From: Planctomicrobium sp051466335
GTDB lineage: Bacteria; Planctomycetota; Planctomycetia; Planctomycetales; Planctomycetaceae
Reading direction: 5' to 3'
DNA length: 64,000 nucleotides
Assembly (NCBI RefSeq): GCF_051466335.1
Contig: NZ_CP195793.1
Location: 3,720,001 to 3,784,000 of the forward strand
Shown one piece after another: positions 1 through 6,437 of this stretch (the stretch's first letter is position 1; each line of letters opens with the position of its first letter). The notes beneath the pieces were generated by a model. The model was not told the DNA's origin. It saw nothing but the letters and a program-made list of their open reading frames with translations, and made no database searches. A program made the position numbers and the translations under genes.

Positions 1-2
1 TG

Positions 3-281
3 ACAGAGTCTGACGCTGCTGTCGGAAAAATCTTCAACATCGGAAGCGACGAAGATGTCTCCGTCCTGCAACTCGCTCAGGAGATCATCAAGCGAGTGGA
101 TCCGAACGTTCCGATTCAATTCCTCGACTACCAGCGAGCTTACGGGAACGATTTCGAAGACGTGCGCCGCCGCGTTCCAGATGTTCGCCGCCTCGAATCC
201 ACAATTGGCATAAAGCCGACGCTCCCATTAGGCTCAATTCTGGATGACGTGATCGAGTGGAAGCGTTCTCAGACTAAGTAA
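3..281 (+). CDS. NAD-dependent epimerase/dehydratase, 3' end only
   Basis: Only the last 92 codons lie in the window; the frame is open from base 3 to a TAA at 279-281. The segment NIGSDEDVSVLQLAQEI followed by YGNDFEDVRRRVPDVRR and a final helix around LDDVIEWKR is the C-terminal substrate-side end of extended short-chain dehydrogenases acting on nucleotide sugars (UDP-glucuronate decarboxylase or dTDP-glucose dehydratase type). The NAD-binding Rossmann domain would be to the left of the window, so substrate cannot be judged. It may be chromosomal backbone left of the island or part of a sugar gene cluster. Confidence 0.85.
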   Translation, partial: TESDAAVGKIFNIGSDEDVSVLQLAQEIIKRVDPNVPIQFLDYQRAYGNDFEDVRRRVPDVRRLESTIGIKPTLPLGSILDDVIEWKRSQTK

Positions 282-921
282 CCTCCACGACGCCCACACA
301 GCTTGAGTTTGATAACACCAGCGTGCAGCGTCATCGGTTCTGCTCCGTTATCTCGCAAGTTCGGTGTCTCCACGTGCTGCCGCTAGTCATTAGACCGGTC
401 GTACCTAAGCTCTGAAGCCGCTCCCTGATCGTCACCCTTCATGCTTTCGCGACAGCAGCCGAGGCCAATGACTTGCTGCCATTCAGCGACAGGCCGGGGG
501 GTAGTCGCTGAGTTAATTCGCTTAACAACGCAGTCGGCCCATTTAGACGCGACTGCACAGGACGAAATCCTACCGAGGGCCACTTCTGTTTGAGAATTCA
601 ATTCATTGTGGTTGAACTTCCATCGCTCCTCTCGAAGCGGATGAAATTTAACCGAACCCCGCTCTGATGCGATCGGTACTACCTTGAACGACTTCGGCAG
701 ATTTCGCCGAGCCCAGAGAACGAGTAGTAATTGACGAAACTGCCTGACCGGGGAAACACTTAGGACATTGCCGCAATCTGAATCAGAGCCAGTTTCATCA
801 CTGCTTAACAATGCACCGACGTCACATAGAAAGCCATCTTGACCAAAATCCATCGGTGTCGTAACTTCCCCCGCATCGGAGGCAAGGTGAGCAGCCTTCG
901 ACACCAAATGAGCTCATCGCC
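282..921. other. 640-base gap after the epimerase gene
   Basis: Apart from the doubtful minus-strand frame at 383-907 I see no convincing gene. No plus-strand frame of useful length exists, yet a strong plus-strand terminator closes the region at 922-979. I looked for tRNA, tmRNA and RNase P RNA signatures and found none that hold. A short stem (GTTAA, TTCGC loop, TTAAC) lies near 513-527. Confidence 0.4.
383..907 (-). CDS. Doubtful hypothetical ORF, 174 aa
   Basis: An open frame of 174 codons with a TTG start only two codons after an in-frame TGA, and no ATG near the beginning. I recognise no family. The sequence is Cys- and Ser-containing without low complexity, so coding is possible, but there is no Shine-Dalgarno sequence, and the upstream DNA on this strand is the arm of a hairpin that works as a terminator on the other strand. 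It could be a chance frame opposite an untranslated plus-strand transcript. Confidence 0.25.
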   Translation of the reverse strand: MVSKAAHLASDAGEVTTPMDFGQDGFLCDVGALLSSDETGSDSDCGNVLSVSPVRQFRQLLLVLWARRNLPKSFKVVPIASERGSVKFHPLREERWKFNHNELNSQTEVALGRISSCAVASKWADCVVKRINSATTPRPVAEWQQVIGLGCCRESMKGDDQGAASELRYDRSND

Positions 922-979
922 CCCGGAAATAGCTCGAAGTCCTCCGCCCCCCTAGGACTCGCTGTTTCCGGGTTTTTTT
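922..979 (+). terminator. Rho-independent terminator
   Basis: The arms CCCGGAAATAGC (922-933) and GCTGTTTCCGGG (961-972) pair over 12 positions with one wobble, an inner AGTCCT/AGGACT stem extends the structure, and seven T follow directly. The T run is only on the plus strand, so it ends rightward transcription although the nearest sure plus-strand gene stops 640 bases earlier. Confidence 0.75.
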
Positions 980-1052
980 ATTTCTACAGCCGTTTTTTGC
1001 GGTGAAACTGGTTAACTGCACATCCTGCGCAACGCCGGCGCAACATTGAATT

Positions 1053-1090
1053 AAAAAATTGCCCCCCAACAGTTTCCCACCAGGGGGCGA
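1053..1090 (-). terminator. Rho-independent terminator after the 30-aa ORF
   Basis: On the minus strand GCCCCC pairs with GGGGGC across a loop of about 18 bases and is followed by AATTTTTT. It lies directly after the stop codon of the small minus-strand reading frame at 1099-1191 and faces the plus-strand terminator at 922-979. Confidence 0.65.
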
Positions 1091-1098
1091 ATGTCGAT

Positions 1099-1191
1099 TC
1101 AGATTCTTCTCTGTCGGCGAATTGTTGTCATGACTCCCTTAGGAATATTCTTGCGGACGAACTCAGTAAAACGATTACGAGCTTTGCTCAT
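1099..1191 (-). CDS. Candidate 30-aa basic peptide
   Basis: ATG at 1191 to TGA at 1099 gives 30 residues, beginning MSKARNRFTEFVRKN and ending in a cluster of Arg (IRRQRRI). It is too short for most gene finders, but three signals agree: a GGAGAG Shine-Dalgarno sequence about 8 bases before the ATG, a terminator just after the stop, and a leader with two hairpins (1264-1299 and about 1233-1250). The charge pattern suggests a nucleic-acid-binding or membrane-active peptide; no family is recognised. Function unknown. Confidence 0.45.
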   Translation of the reverse strand: MSKARNRFTEFVRKNIPKGVMTTIRRQRRI

Positions 1192-1567
1192 AGACAAACT
1201 CTCCATTTTTGACTCTGGCAATGTTGCGAGGTGGAGATAAAAGCTCTCCCCTCAGAATTCGAAAAGGCTTTGGAACCTCAACATCAATTCCAAGGCCTTA
1301 CTCACATCTCCCTAGCAGGGGGACGTGAGTGATGACGATGTCGTCGCTGCTCAAAGTTCGTTCACCGGGATTGCGGTTCAGGATTCCCAAGAATTACCTG
1401 CTTCCCGCTGAATGCTTCGACGAAGGCCAGCAGATTGGCTATGACCTTTTCCTGACTTTCGGAAGGCGGCAGGCTTTTTGCCGGTTCGCTTAAGCACTGC
1501 TCTTTCGAACTCTTGCGAGGGCATTAGGCCATTCGCTTTACACGGTCCCCAGTATTTTAGGACGCGT
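1192..1567. other. Leader and gap left of the first IS copy
   Basis: No sure gene. On the minus strand a stem AAGGCcTTGGAA / TTCCAAaGCCTT (1264-1299) and a smaller GGAGA/TCTCC stem lie upstream of the 30-aa frame. The stretch 1378-1567 is open on the minus strand (63 codons ending in TGA), but it has no start of its own; see the split-gene entries. Confidence 0.4.
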
Positions 1568-2436
1568 CTAGAGCCTGTTATGAACTCTGGACGACGATCG
1601 GCGTGTATTTGAGCAGCAGTGCGACCATGGCCACCCAGTGCCATCCGGCCAAGACTTCTGCCAGTCGTTCGTAGTCACGTGCCAGCCTCCGTGATCGTCC
1701 TAGCCAGGCAAAGGTCCGCTCCACGACCCACCGACGTGGCAATAATACGAATCCTTTCTTGGCATAAGGGAGTTTCACGACGCGCAGTTCCACTCCCTGC
1801 TCAGCGGCAGCCTCTTCCGCGTTCTCGCCAGTATAACCTTGGTCCACATAGGCGACTTCAATGGCCTGATCAGTCGCCTCCTGCACAGCGACACATAAGT
1901 CGGAAACCTGGGCTCGCTCCTGTTCATTGGCTGGGGTCACTTTCAAGGCGAGAAGGTGCCCGAGCGTGTCAATGGCCACGTGAACCTTCGAGCCCTTCCG
2001 CCGTTTGCCGCCATCGTAACCGGCTCTGGCACCACTCTCGGGAGTGGATTGGATGACTCGCGCATCTAAGATCGTTGCTGAGGGGGGCTCATCGCGTCCC
2101 TGAGCCACGCGAGCCACTTCCCGCAGGTCATGAGCGATGTGCTCAAACACGCCAGCCTCCAGCCAACGGCGAGCCTGCTGATAGACCACGGGCCAAGGCG
2201 GGAACTCATGGGGCATGAACCGCCACTGCGCCCCGGTGCGTACCAGCCACCGCATGGCATTGAACACGGCTCGAAGGGAGTGAACCCGCTGCGGCGAGTC
2301 CTCTTTCACCAGCGCCAAATAGGGGGCTAAAAAGGCCCATTCGTCGTCCGTGACGTCACTGGGGTAAGGCATCCGGGGCTTGCTCATCCACGGAAACTAC
2401 TTCAAAACCAACACTTAAGTCCATAACAGACTCTAG
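1568..2436 (-). mobile_element. IS5-family insertion sequence, copy 1
   Basis: An 869-bp unit including a CTAG at each end (1568-1571 and 2433-2436), which I read as the target duplication typical of this group. Imperfect inverted ends of 15 bp, AGCCTGTTATGAACT and AGTCTGTTATGGACT, match at 13 positions. The single transposase gene fills the unit. The same sequence is present in opposite orientation at 4485-5353, and the encoded proteins are identical, so one copy recently gave rise to the other. Confidence 0.92.
1578..2387 (-). CDS. IS5-family DDE transposase, copy 1
   Basis: A 269-aa transposase that would cut and paste its own element. The N-terminal part (residues about 5-95) is the IS5 DUF4096-like region with DDEWAFLAPYL and GAQWRFMPHEFPPW. 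The catalytic triad is visible: D108 in ILDARVIQS, D182 in YVDQGYTG and E223 in RRWVVERTFAWLGR, with the spacing and the R-x-x-x-E-R context expected for this family. Full length with no frameshift, so it is probably active. Start is ATG at 2387. The protein is identical to copy 2. Confidence 0.95.
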   Translation of the reverse strand: MSKPRMPYPSDVTDDEWAFLAPYLALVKEDSPQRVHSLRAVFNAMRWLVRTGAQWRFMPHEFPPWPVVYQQARRWLEAGVFEHIAHDLREVARVAQGRDEPPSATILDARVIQSTPESGARAGYDGGKRRKGSKVHVAIDTLGHLLALKVTPANEQERAQVSDLCVAVQEATDQAIEVAYVDQGYTGENAEEAAAEQGVELRVVKLPYAKKGFVLLPRRWVVERTFAWLGRSRRLARDYERLAEVLAGWHWVAMVALLLKYTPIVVQSS

Positions 2437-2446
2437 ATCGAGTCAT
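2433..2446 (-). pseudogene. 5' stub of a gene split by the IS (MTRS...)
   Basis: ATG at 2446-2444 begins a frame M-T-R-S that runs into the IS after 14 bases. It is a credible start: GGGAGGT lies five bases upstream, and the ATG overlaps the TGA of the 57-aa gene as ATGA, the usual sign of translational coupling. Two continuations are open in frame after one CTAG: the sequence left of IS copy 1 (63 codons, poor protein character) and the sequence right of IS copy 2 at 5354-5621 (89 codons, good protein character). The second fits an inversion of the DNA between the two IS copies. Confidence 0.6.
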
Positions 2447-2616
2447 ACGGCACCTCCCTTCCCGGTCAGTCGATCCGCTTCATGGGTGATCTTCCCAGTC
2501 ACCAGAAGTTCAAGAAGATGCTTGCGGGGAATGCCGATTTGGATATCCCAGCGAGGATCATTCGGGGAAATGAGCTGTGGAGTTCGTTTTCGTGTTGACG
2601 ATGACGTTCTGTTCAT
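2443..2616 (-). CDS. Hypothetical 57-aa island protein
   Basis: Start ATG at 2616, chosen over the upstream ATG at 2721 because AAGGA lies at good spacing before it; TGA at 2443 overlaps the next start codon. The basic N-terminus (MNRTSSSTRKRTPQ) is followed by PRWDIQIGIPRKHLLELLVTG. No family recognised. It is the second gene of the leftward run after the HNH-like gene and is preceded by an inverted-repeat leader (2638-2670) closely resembling the one before the 221-aa gene at 6980, so the two genes occupy the same slot in the two modules although their proteins are unrelated in length. Confidence 0.6.
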   Translation of the reverse strand: MNRTSSSTRKRTPQLISPNDPRWDIQIGIPRKHLLELLVTGKITHEADRLTGKGGAV

Positions 2617-2637
2617 CCAGAATTCCTTCGTGGTCAG

Positions 2638-2670
2638 GCTTGCCGAAGCCGTGAGAAAGTTACGGCAAGC
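2638..2670 (-). other. Leader hairpin before the 57-aa gene
   Basis: GCTTGCCG (2638-2645) and CGGCAAGC (2663-2670) form a perfect 8-bp stem with a 17-base loop. The arms, loop length and loop composition resemble the structure at 6925-6959 in front of the gene that follows the second HNH-like gene. Confidence 0.6.
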
Positions 2671-2684
2671 GTGATGGATGTTTG

Positions 2685-2709
2685 AGCCGGTTGCACCATG
2701 CGACCGGCT
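2685..2709. other. Hairpin between HNH-like gene 1 and the 57-aa gene
   Basis: AGCCGGTTGC and GCGACCGGCT pair over 10 bp with one wobble around ACCAT. On the plus strand TTTCTTC follows, so it could work as a weak terminator in that direction; on the minus strand it is a structured intercistronic region corresponding to the hairpin at 6886-6911 in the second module. Confidence 0.55.
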
Positions 2710-2736
2710 TTCTTCATTCACTCTCTTGGGAGTGAA

Positions 2737-3093
2737 TCACTGAGCAGACGCTGTAGCGGACTCTCTGGAATGCATCGAGCCCATCAGCCGCATCACTTCG
2801 CCTTGCTGAACCATCAGGTGTTGGCACCATTCATTCAGCGTCTTGTCCCGCTTAGAGTCGACACAGTTCCGGCAGGCCAGGACGACATTGAATTCCGTTG
2901 TCGCTCCTCCCCTGCTGGGAGCCTGAAGGTGACTGAGCATCGTGGCTGCATTGTTCAACTCCCGGCCACAATAGCTGCAGGGAACTTTGCCCTCGTGCGA
3001 CTCTTTGGCTTTCTGCCGGAGCCGCGTCCGGAGAGTGCTCCTCATCCTCTGCAACTCGACTTCATGCGGAGTGAGTTCATCAATTCGAATCAT
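2737..3093 (-). CDS. HNH-like Cys4 zinc protein, module 1
   Basis: 118 aa from ATG 3093, chosen because GAAAGG stands seven bases upstream; a longer frame to 3210 has no ribosome site. The core is an HNH nuclease-type zinc fold: C39-x-x-C42, H55 in the position of the metal-general-base His, SRGG at 60-63, N69, and C74-x-x-C77 before SKRDKTLNEW. The usual Asp before the His is Ser here. A basic, Arg-rich helix (residues 10-32) precedes it. HNH proteins of this size cut or nick DNA, in phages, mobile elements and defence systems; whether this one still cuts is open. It is homologous to the protein at 6438-6899 and divergent from a ribbon-helix-helix-like gene, as there. Confidence 0.7.
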   Translation of the reverse strand: MIRIDELTPHEVELQRMRSTLRTRLRQKAKESHEGKVPCSYCGRELNNAATMLSHLQAPSRGGATTEFNVVLACRNCVDSKRDKTLNEWCQHLMVQQGEVMRLMGSMHSRESATASAQ

Positions 3094-3116
3094 GCAAGAT
3101 CCTTTCAAAAGAAAAA

Positions 3117-3155
3117 CGCCCGCTTCCGACCGGGACGAGCGGCTAGAAACAGGCG
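3117..3155 (-). promoter_or_regulatory. Terminator-like leader of HNH-like gene 1
   Basis: On the minus strand CGCCTGTTTC pairs with GAAGCGGGCG (10 bp, two wobbles), followed by TTTTTCTTTTGAAAGGA, so a U-rich tract runs straight into the Shine-Dalgarno sequence. The second HNH-like gene has the same order of parts. It could attenuate transcription or mask the ribosome site. Confidence 0.5.
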
Positions 3156-3328
3156 TAAATGTCCGAGCGATGCCCGGTGGAGTTGATTTTAATTCACTAT
3201 CGGTTCTCATCCAACCGCCAGCTAATCAATTTCTATTTGATTTCTTTTTGCTTGTCAATTGAAATCGTTTCGACATATGCAAACGTGGGTCTTTTGCACT
3301 TAAAGCCCTCTATCTGTAAAAGAGGATC

Positions 3329-3541
3329 ATGGCCAAAAAGAAATCATCAACGCCTCTCCCAGAAAAAGCTGGCATCACCTTAAAGATGTCGAGCGACGAG
3401 AGGGAATACCTGAAAAAGGCCGCAAAGGCGTCTGGATTCACTACAACAGCTTCGTGGATCATGGTGACGCTAAGAAATCAGGCAAAGGACATTCTCGGAA
3501 CTCCTTCTCCTGCATTGAGCGAGTCTCAAGACGGCGATTGA
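3329..3541 (+). CDS. Ribbon-helix-helix-like small protein, module 1
   Basis: 70 aa, with GAGGATC before the ATG. A Lys-rich start MAKKKSST is followed by a strand-helix-helix pattern: ITLKMSSDEREYLKKAAKASGF, then TTTASWIMVTLRNQAKDIL. This is the pattern of ribbon-helix-helix DNA-binding proteins such as DUF1778-type antitoxins and plasmid copy regulators; assignment is by pattern only. It lines up position by position with the 78-aa protein at 5978-6214 (MAKK start, GF-T---W---, A--IL), so they are paralogues. It sits divergently 235 bases from the HNH-like gene and may repress the shared intergenic region. Confidence 0.6.
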   Translation: MAKKKSSTPLPEKAGITLKMSSDEREYLKKAAKASGFTTTASWIMVTLRNQAKDILGTPSPALSESQDGD

Positions 3542-3756
3542 GGGAAATTGAATCCGGCCCATAGACGAGACGCCCACCTACAGAGTCCGATCCTACGAGT
3601 GACGAACTAACTGTGTGGGACTCCACCCCGATTGAACACCGCAACATCGGTCGCCATCGATTGGTTGCGGAGATTGAAAGCATCAATCACGATCTGTTGA
3701 AATCAGCAATGTTCTGAAATCTTGTGGCGGAGAGTCAAAAGCGGGGGACAGTTGGA

Positions 3757-4332
3757 ATGAATGGCGACAATTCTGACCAAGACCAACACCGTTTCAGCGT
3801 TAAATTTCGGTGTCAATGCAACGCTTTACTTCAGTCGCCAATCAGAATGATCGGCAATCGAGCTCGCTGCCCAAACTGCTCTGTTGAAACTGAAGTTCCG
3901 AAACCTTCGATTAAAGTGGTGCGTGCGTTTGTCGAGCAACTCCCCAACCCGATTCCAAACGCAAAACAGTTCGAATACCAAGAGATGGTCCTGCGAGTTG
4001 CCAAACTAACGGACCACAACGTGCAACTACTGGACGCCATCGGCTTCCCCGAACTCGTCCCCCCGTGCATTCGCAACGCGAAGCGAACTCTACGAAAGAT
4101 TGCAGACCTCGGAGAACTTGCCGAACCAGCTTTAGATGAACAATATCTTCCCGAACTTATTTCCCGAGCTGCCGGTCATGACTTTGGAGGAGCAGGAGGC
4201 AGTGGACAAAGGCAAACGCGGTTTTGGAGGTGGGTCGATTCGCAGGAGGAGGATTCCACTTCCTACTCGGCCGGCTCCATTAGAAAACTGGCTCTCAATG
4301 CAATCCAAGCGATAGAAGATTTGCGAAAATAA
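3757..4332 (+). CDS. Zinc-ribbon protein of unknown role, 191 aa
   Basis: Start ATG 3757 with GGGGGA seven bases upstream; an upstream GTG at 3724 is less likely. Residues 18-45 hold a short zinc ribbon, C19-x-C21 and C38-x-x-C41 (FRCQCN, RARCPNC), of the kind that planctomycetes place at the front of many unrelated proteins. The rest is mainly helical (about 60-130), with a Gly/Ser linker and a final helix. No catalytic motif is seen. It is the last gene between the two IS copies and is downstream of the ribbon-helix-helix-like gene on the same strand. Confidence 0.6.
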   Translation: MNGDNSDQDQHRFSVKFRCQCNALLQSPIRMIGNRARCPNCSVETEVPKPSIKVVRAFVEQLPNPIPNAKQFEYQEMVLRVAKLTDHNVQLLDAIGFPELVPPCIRNAKRTLRKIADLGELAEPALDEQYLPELISRAAGHDFGGAGGSGQRQTRFWRWVDSQEEDSTSYSAGSIRKLALNAIQAIEDLRK

Positions 4333-4484
4333 GCTGCCATCGCTCACATGAAATCGAAAAACAACCTCAACCTCAATTACGTTAATTAACTTCTTTCGTA
4401 TCATTTCTGCCAATTCTATCGCAGAGCATCGCACACCTTCCATTGCGAAAGTTACGAGACAACCTGAAACGAAGAGCTTTGCCC
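4333..4484. other. Gap left of IS copy 2
   Basis: No gene with a start codon. One frame is open into the IS junction (from a TGA at 4349-4351), but it has no ATG, GTG or TTG. Confidence 0.4.
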
Positions 4485-5353
4485 CTAGAGTCTGTTATGG
4501 ACTTAAGTGTTGGTTTTGAAGTAGTTTCCGTGGATGAGCAAGCCCCGGATGCCTTACCCCAGTGACGTCACGGACGACGAATGGGCCTTTTTAGCCCCCT
4601 ATTTGGCGCTGGTGAAAGAGGACTCGCCGCAGCGGGTTCACTCCCTTCGAGCCGTGTTCAATGCCATGCGGTGGCTGGTACGCACCGGGGCGCAGTGGCG
4701 GTTCATGCCCCATGAGTTCCCGCCTTGGCCCGTGGTCTATCAGCAGGCTCGCCGTTGGCTGGAGGCTGGCGTGTTTGAGCACATCGCTCATGACCTGCGG
4801 GAAGTGGCTCGCGTGGCTCAGGGACGCGATGAGCCCCCCTCAGCAACGATCTTAGATGCGCGAGTCATCCAATCCACTCCCGAGAGTGGTGCCAGAGCCG
4901 GTTACGATGGCGGCAAACGGCGGAAGGGCTCGAAGGTTCACGTGGCCATTGACACGCTCGGGCACCTTCTCGCCTTGAAAGTGACCCCAGCCAATGAACA
5001 GGAGCGAGCCCAGGTTTCCGACTTATGTGTCGCTGTGCAGGAGGCGACTGATCAGGCCATTGAAGTCGCCTATGTGGACCAAGGTTATACTGGCGAGAAC
5101 GCGGAAGAGGCTGCCGCTGAGCAGGGAGTGGAACTGCGCGTCGTGAAACTCCCTTATGCCAAGAAAGGATTCGTATTATTGCCACGTCGGTGGGTCGTGG
5201 AGCGGACCTTTGCCTGGCTAGGACGATCACGGAGGCTGGCACGTGACTACGAACGACTGGCAGAAGTCTTGGCCGGATGGCACTGGGTGGCCATGGTCGC
5301 ACTGCTGCTCAAATACACGCCGATCGTCGTCCAGAGTTCATAACAGGCTCTAG
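4485..5353 (+). mobile_element. IS5-family insertion sequence, copy 2
   Basis: 869 bp including CTAG at 4485-4488 and 5350-5353, with the same inverted ends as copy 1 and in opposite orientation. Together the copies flank 2.05 kb like a composite transposon with inverted ends. All four junctions are CTAG, so target duplications cannot show which junctions are original. Confidence 0.92.
4534..5343 (+). CDS. IS5-family DDE transposase, copy 2
   Basis: 269 aa, the same protein as at 1578-2387, with D108, D182 and E223 intact. Start ATG 4534, stop TAA just inside the right inverted end. An overlapping frame begins inside this gene at 5277 and reads out through the IS end into the orphan 3' end at 5354-5621, which could give a fusion transcript but is unlikely to be a native start. 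Confidence 0.95.
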   Translation: MSKPRMPYPSDVTDDEWAFLAPYLALVKEDSPQRVHSLRAVFNAMRWLVRTGAQWRFMPHEFPPWPVVYQQARRWLEAGVFEHIAHDLREVARVAQGRDEPPSATILDARVIQSTPESGARAGYDGGKRRKGSKVHVAIDTLGHLLALKVTPANEQERAQVSDLCVAVQEATDQAIEVAYVDQGYTGENAEEAAAEQGVELRVVKLPYAKKGFVLLPRRWVVERTFAWLGRSRRLARDYERLAEVLAGWHWVAMVALLLKYTPIVVQSS

Positions 5354-5621
5354 TGGATGGTATCACCTAATTGTACTGAACCCTCATCCAGCTGAAGGGA
5401 AGCCTTCCGTGACGATTAAGCCGTACTCGATGAGCGACGTAGAAATCGCCAATCGCGAGTACATGATTTTGGAGAAAGAAATTAAAGAAGACAGAAATGA
5501 CCCACGGCAAGCTGTCTTGGTATCCGCTGGGTCGATTAAAGACTTAAAAAAGGCGTATCCAAACTTCTTTCTTGATGTGGACAGTTTTCTCGACAGGGTG
5601 AAGAAAATAATCAATGAGTAA
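5351..5621 (+). pseudogene. 3' part of a gene split by the IS (RelA/SpoT-tail-like)
   Basis: From the IS junction the frame S-G-W-Y-H-L-I-V-L continues for 89 codons to TAA 5621 with good protein character: an acidic/basic helix ending EKEIKEDRND, then QAVLVSAGSIKDLKKAYPNF and a C-terminal helix. It has no start of its own. Joined to the stub at 2446 through one CTAG it makes a 93-aa frame with a good ribosome site. From memory, the VLVS...LKKAYPN pattern resembles the C-terminal tail of RelA/SpoT-domain proteins; if so, the original gene was longer and its synthetase domain is missing. I could not check this. Confidence 0.55.
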
Positions 5622-5672
5622 CTTCTCCACTCACCCTGAGTTGTTCAACGAACCGAAAATGTCCTGTATTCC

Positions 5673-5942
5673 TTAAATTGAATTCATGTGAGGGCGTGGA
5701 TCGTCTCCCGGTACAAAGATGTAGACGTCTTCGCTTTTGTGGCCTTGGAAGCACCTGTCTGCATTGAGGCGACATCGAAACGGCAGTTGTTGTGTAACAT
5801 TCGTGAAAATAACCCGATTGTTTACCTGGACCTGGTCGCCTCTGCTGACATGCCTTGATCGTTCAACGAACCAGCTGAATTCGTAAATCGCCCCGCTGGT
5901 GTCAGTGGCTAGGAACTTACCCGAAGAAGTTACTTCATTCAT
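5673..5942 (-). CDS. Hypothetical 89-aa island protein
   Basis: ATG at 5942, TGA at 5673; 35 bases after the stop of the ribbon-helix-helix-like gene 5978-6214, on the same strand, so probably co-transcribed. No clear Shine-Dalgarno sequence. The sequence suggests a small beta-rich protein (GAIYEFSWFVE, QVQVNNRVIFTN, DVYIFVPGDDP). No family recognised. It holds the place in module 2 that the 191-aa zinc-ribbon gene holds in module 1. Confidence 0.5.
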   Translation of the reverse strand: MNEVTSSGKFLATDTSGAIYEFSWFVERSRHVSRGDQVQVNNRVIFTNVTQQLPFRCRLNADRCFQGHKSEDVYIFVPGDDPRPHMNSI

Positions 5943-5977
5943 GCTTTGGCCCGCATTTCGTTTGGTTAGAGTTTCGA

Positions 5978-6214
5978 CTACTTCTCGTTCGGAATCACCA
6001 CAATTTCAGTGAGTGTAACGGAGTCAACTTTCTCAGCAGCTTGGAGGATAGCACGTGATCTTTTTCGCCCAATCGCGATCAGCCACTGCTGGACTGTCGA
6101 GAAGCCTTCCAGATAAGCAGCACGCTCGAACGCGGCTGAATCTTCCTCAGGGCAGCGTACGCCGTAGAGGACTCCTGGTTGCTGGTATTCAGTTGATTTT
6201 GCTTTCTTTGCCAT
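5978..6214 (-). CDS. Ribbon-helix-helix-like small protein, module 2
   Basis: 78 aa. MAKKAKST, then VLYGVRCPEEDSAAFERAAY, LEGFSTVQQWLIAIGRKRSR and AIL: the same strand-helix-helix layout as the 70-aa protein at 3329. There is no Shine-Dalgarno sequence, and a good -10 box ends seven bases before the ATG, so the mRNA may be leaderless. Divergent from the second HNH-like gene across 223 bases. Likely a DNA-binding regulator of the module or an antitoxin-like partner; neither is proven. Confidence 0.6.
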   Translation of the reverse strand: MAKKAKSTEYQQPGVLYGVRCPEEDSAAFERAAYLEGFSTVQQWLIAIGRKRSRAILQAAEKVDSVTLTEIVVIPNEK

Positions 6215-6221
6215 AGTTCAA

Positions 6222-6251
6222 ATTATGGTCGACGAAAGGCAACTCCGGCAA
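6222..6251 (-). promoter_or_regulatory. Promoter of ribbon-helix-helix-like gene 2
   Basis: On the minus strand TTGCCG, an 18-base spacer and CATAAT (5 of 6 to consensus). The -10 box ends seven bases before the ATG at 6214, predicting a leaderless or nearly leaderless message, in line with the missing ribosome site. Confidence 0.45.
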
Positions 6252-6376
6252 TCGACAGTCTTCGGCAATTTCTTGAAGATAATTTTAGATAACTGCAGTT
6301 GACTTTCGTTTCGTGCTCAACGTCTGGCGGGATGTGAGCCGATAAAACAGAACTCTCCGGGATCACCCGGTTTCAA

Positions 6377-6412
6377 AGCCTGCAACGGACTCCGCCAAGT
6401 CTGTTGCAGGCT
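6377..6412 (+). promoter_or_regulatory. Terminator-like leader of HNH-like gene 2
   Basis: AGCCTGCAACGGACT (6377-6391) pairs with AGTCTGTTGCAGGCT (6398-6412) over 15 bp with one wobble and a six-base loop, followed by TTCTCTTTT and GAAAGGA. A second copy of GCAGGCT lies at 6430-6436, between ribosome site and ATG, so the left arm could pair with it instead. This looks like a two-state leader; no ligand is suggested. Confidence 0.55.
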
Positions 6413-6437
6413 TTCTCTTTTGAAAGGATGCAGGCTC

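Noticed and set aside
282..980. tmRNA or RNase P RNA in the left gap
   Set aside because: A GGGGGCGATGAG start on the minus strand and Cys-rich hairpins looked promising, but no T arm with TTCGA, no tag frame and no matching acceptor were found.
1378..1644. Open minus-strand frame of 88 codons running out of IS copy 1
   Set aside because: Its start lies inside the transposase gene in another frame, and the part outside the IS (63 codons) has poor protein character. Joined to MTRS at 2446 it is also open, so a simple IS insertion without inversion cannot be excluded, but the 5354 frame is a better partner.
1568..5353. A classical composite transposon carrying the 2 kb between the IS copies
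   Set aside because: Possible by layout, but all junctions are CTAG, so no outer target duplication can be told apart, and the split gene halves are better explained by inversion of resident DNA.
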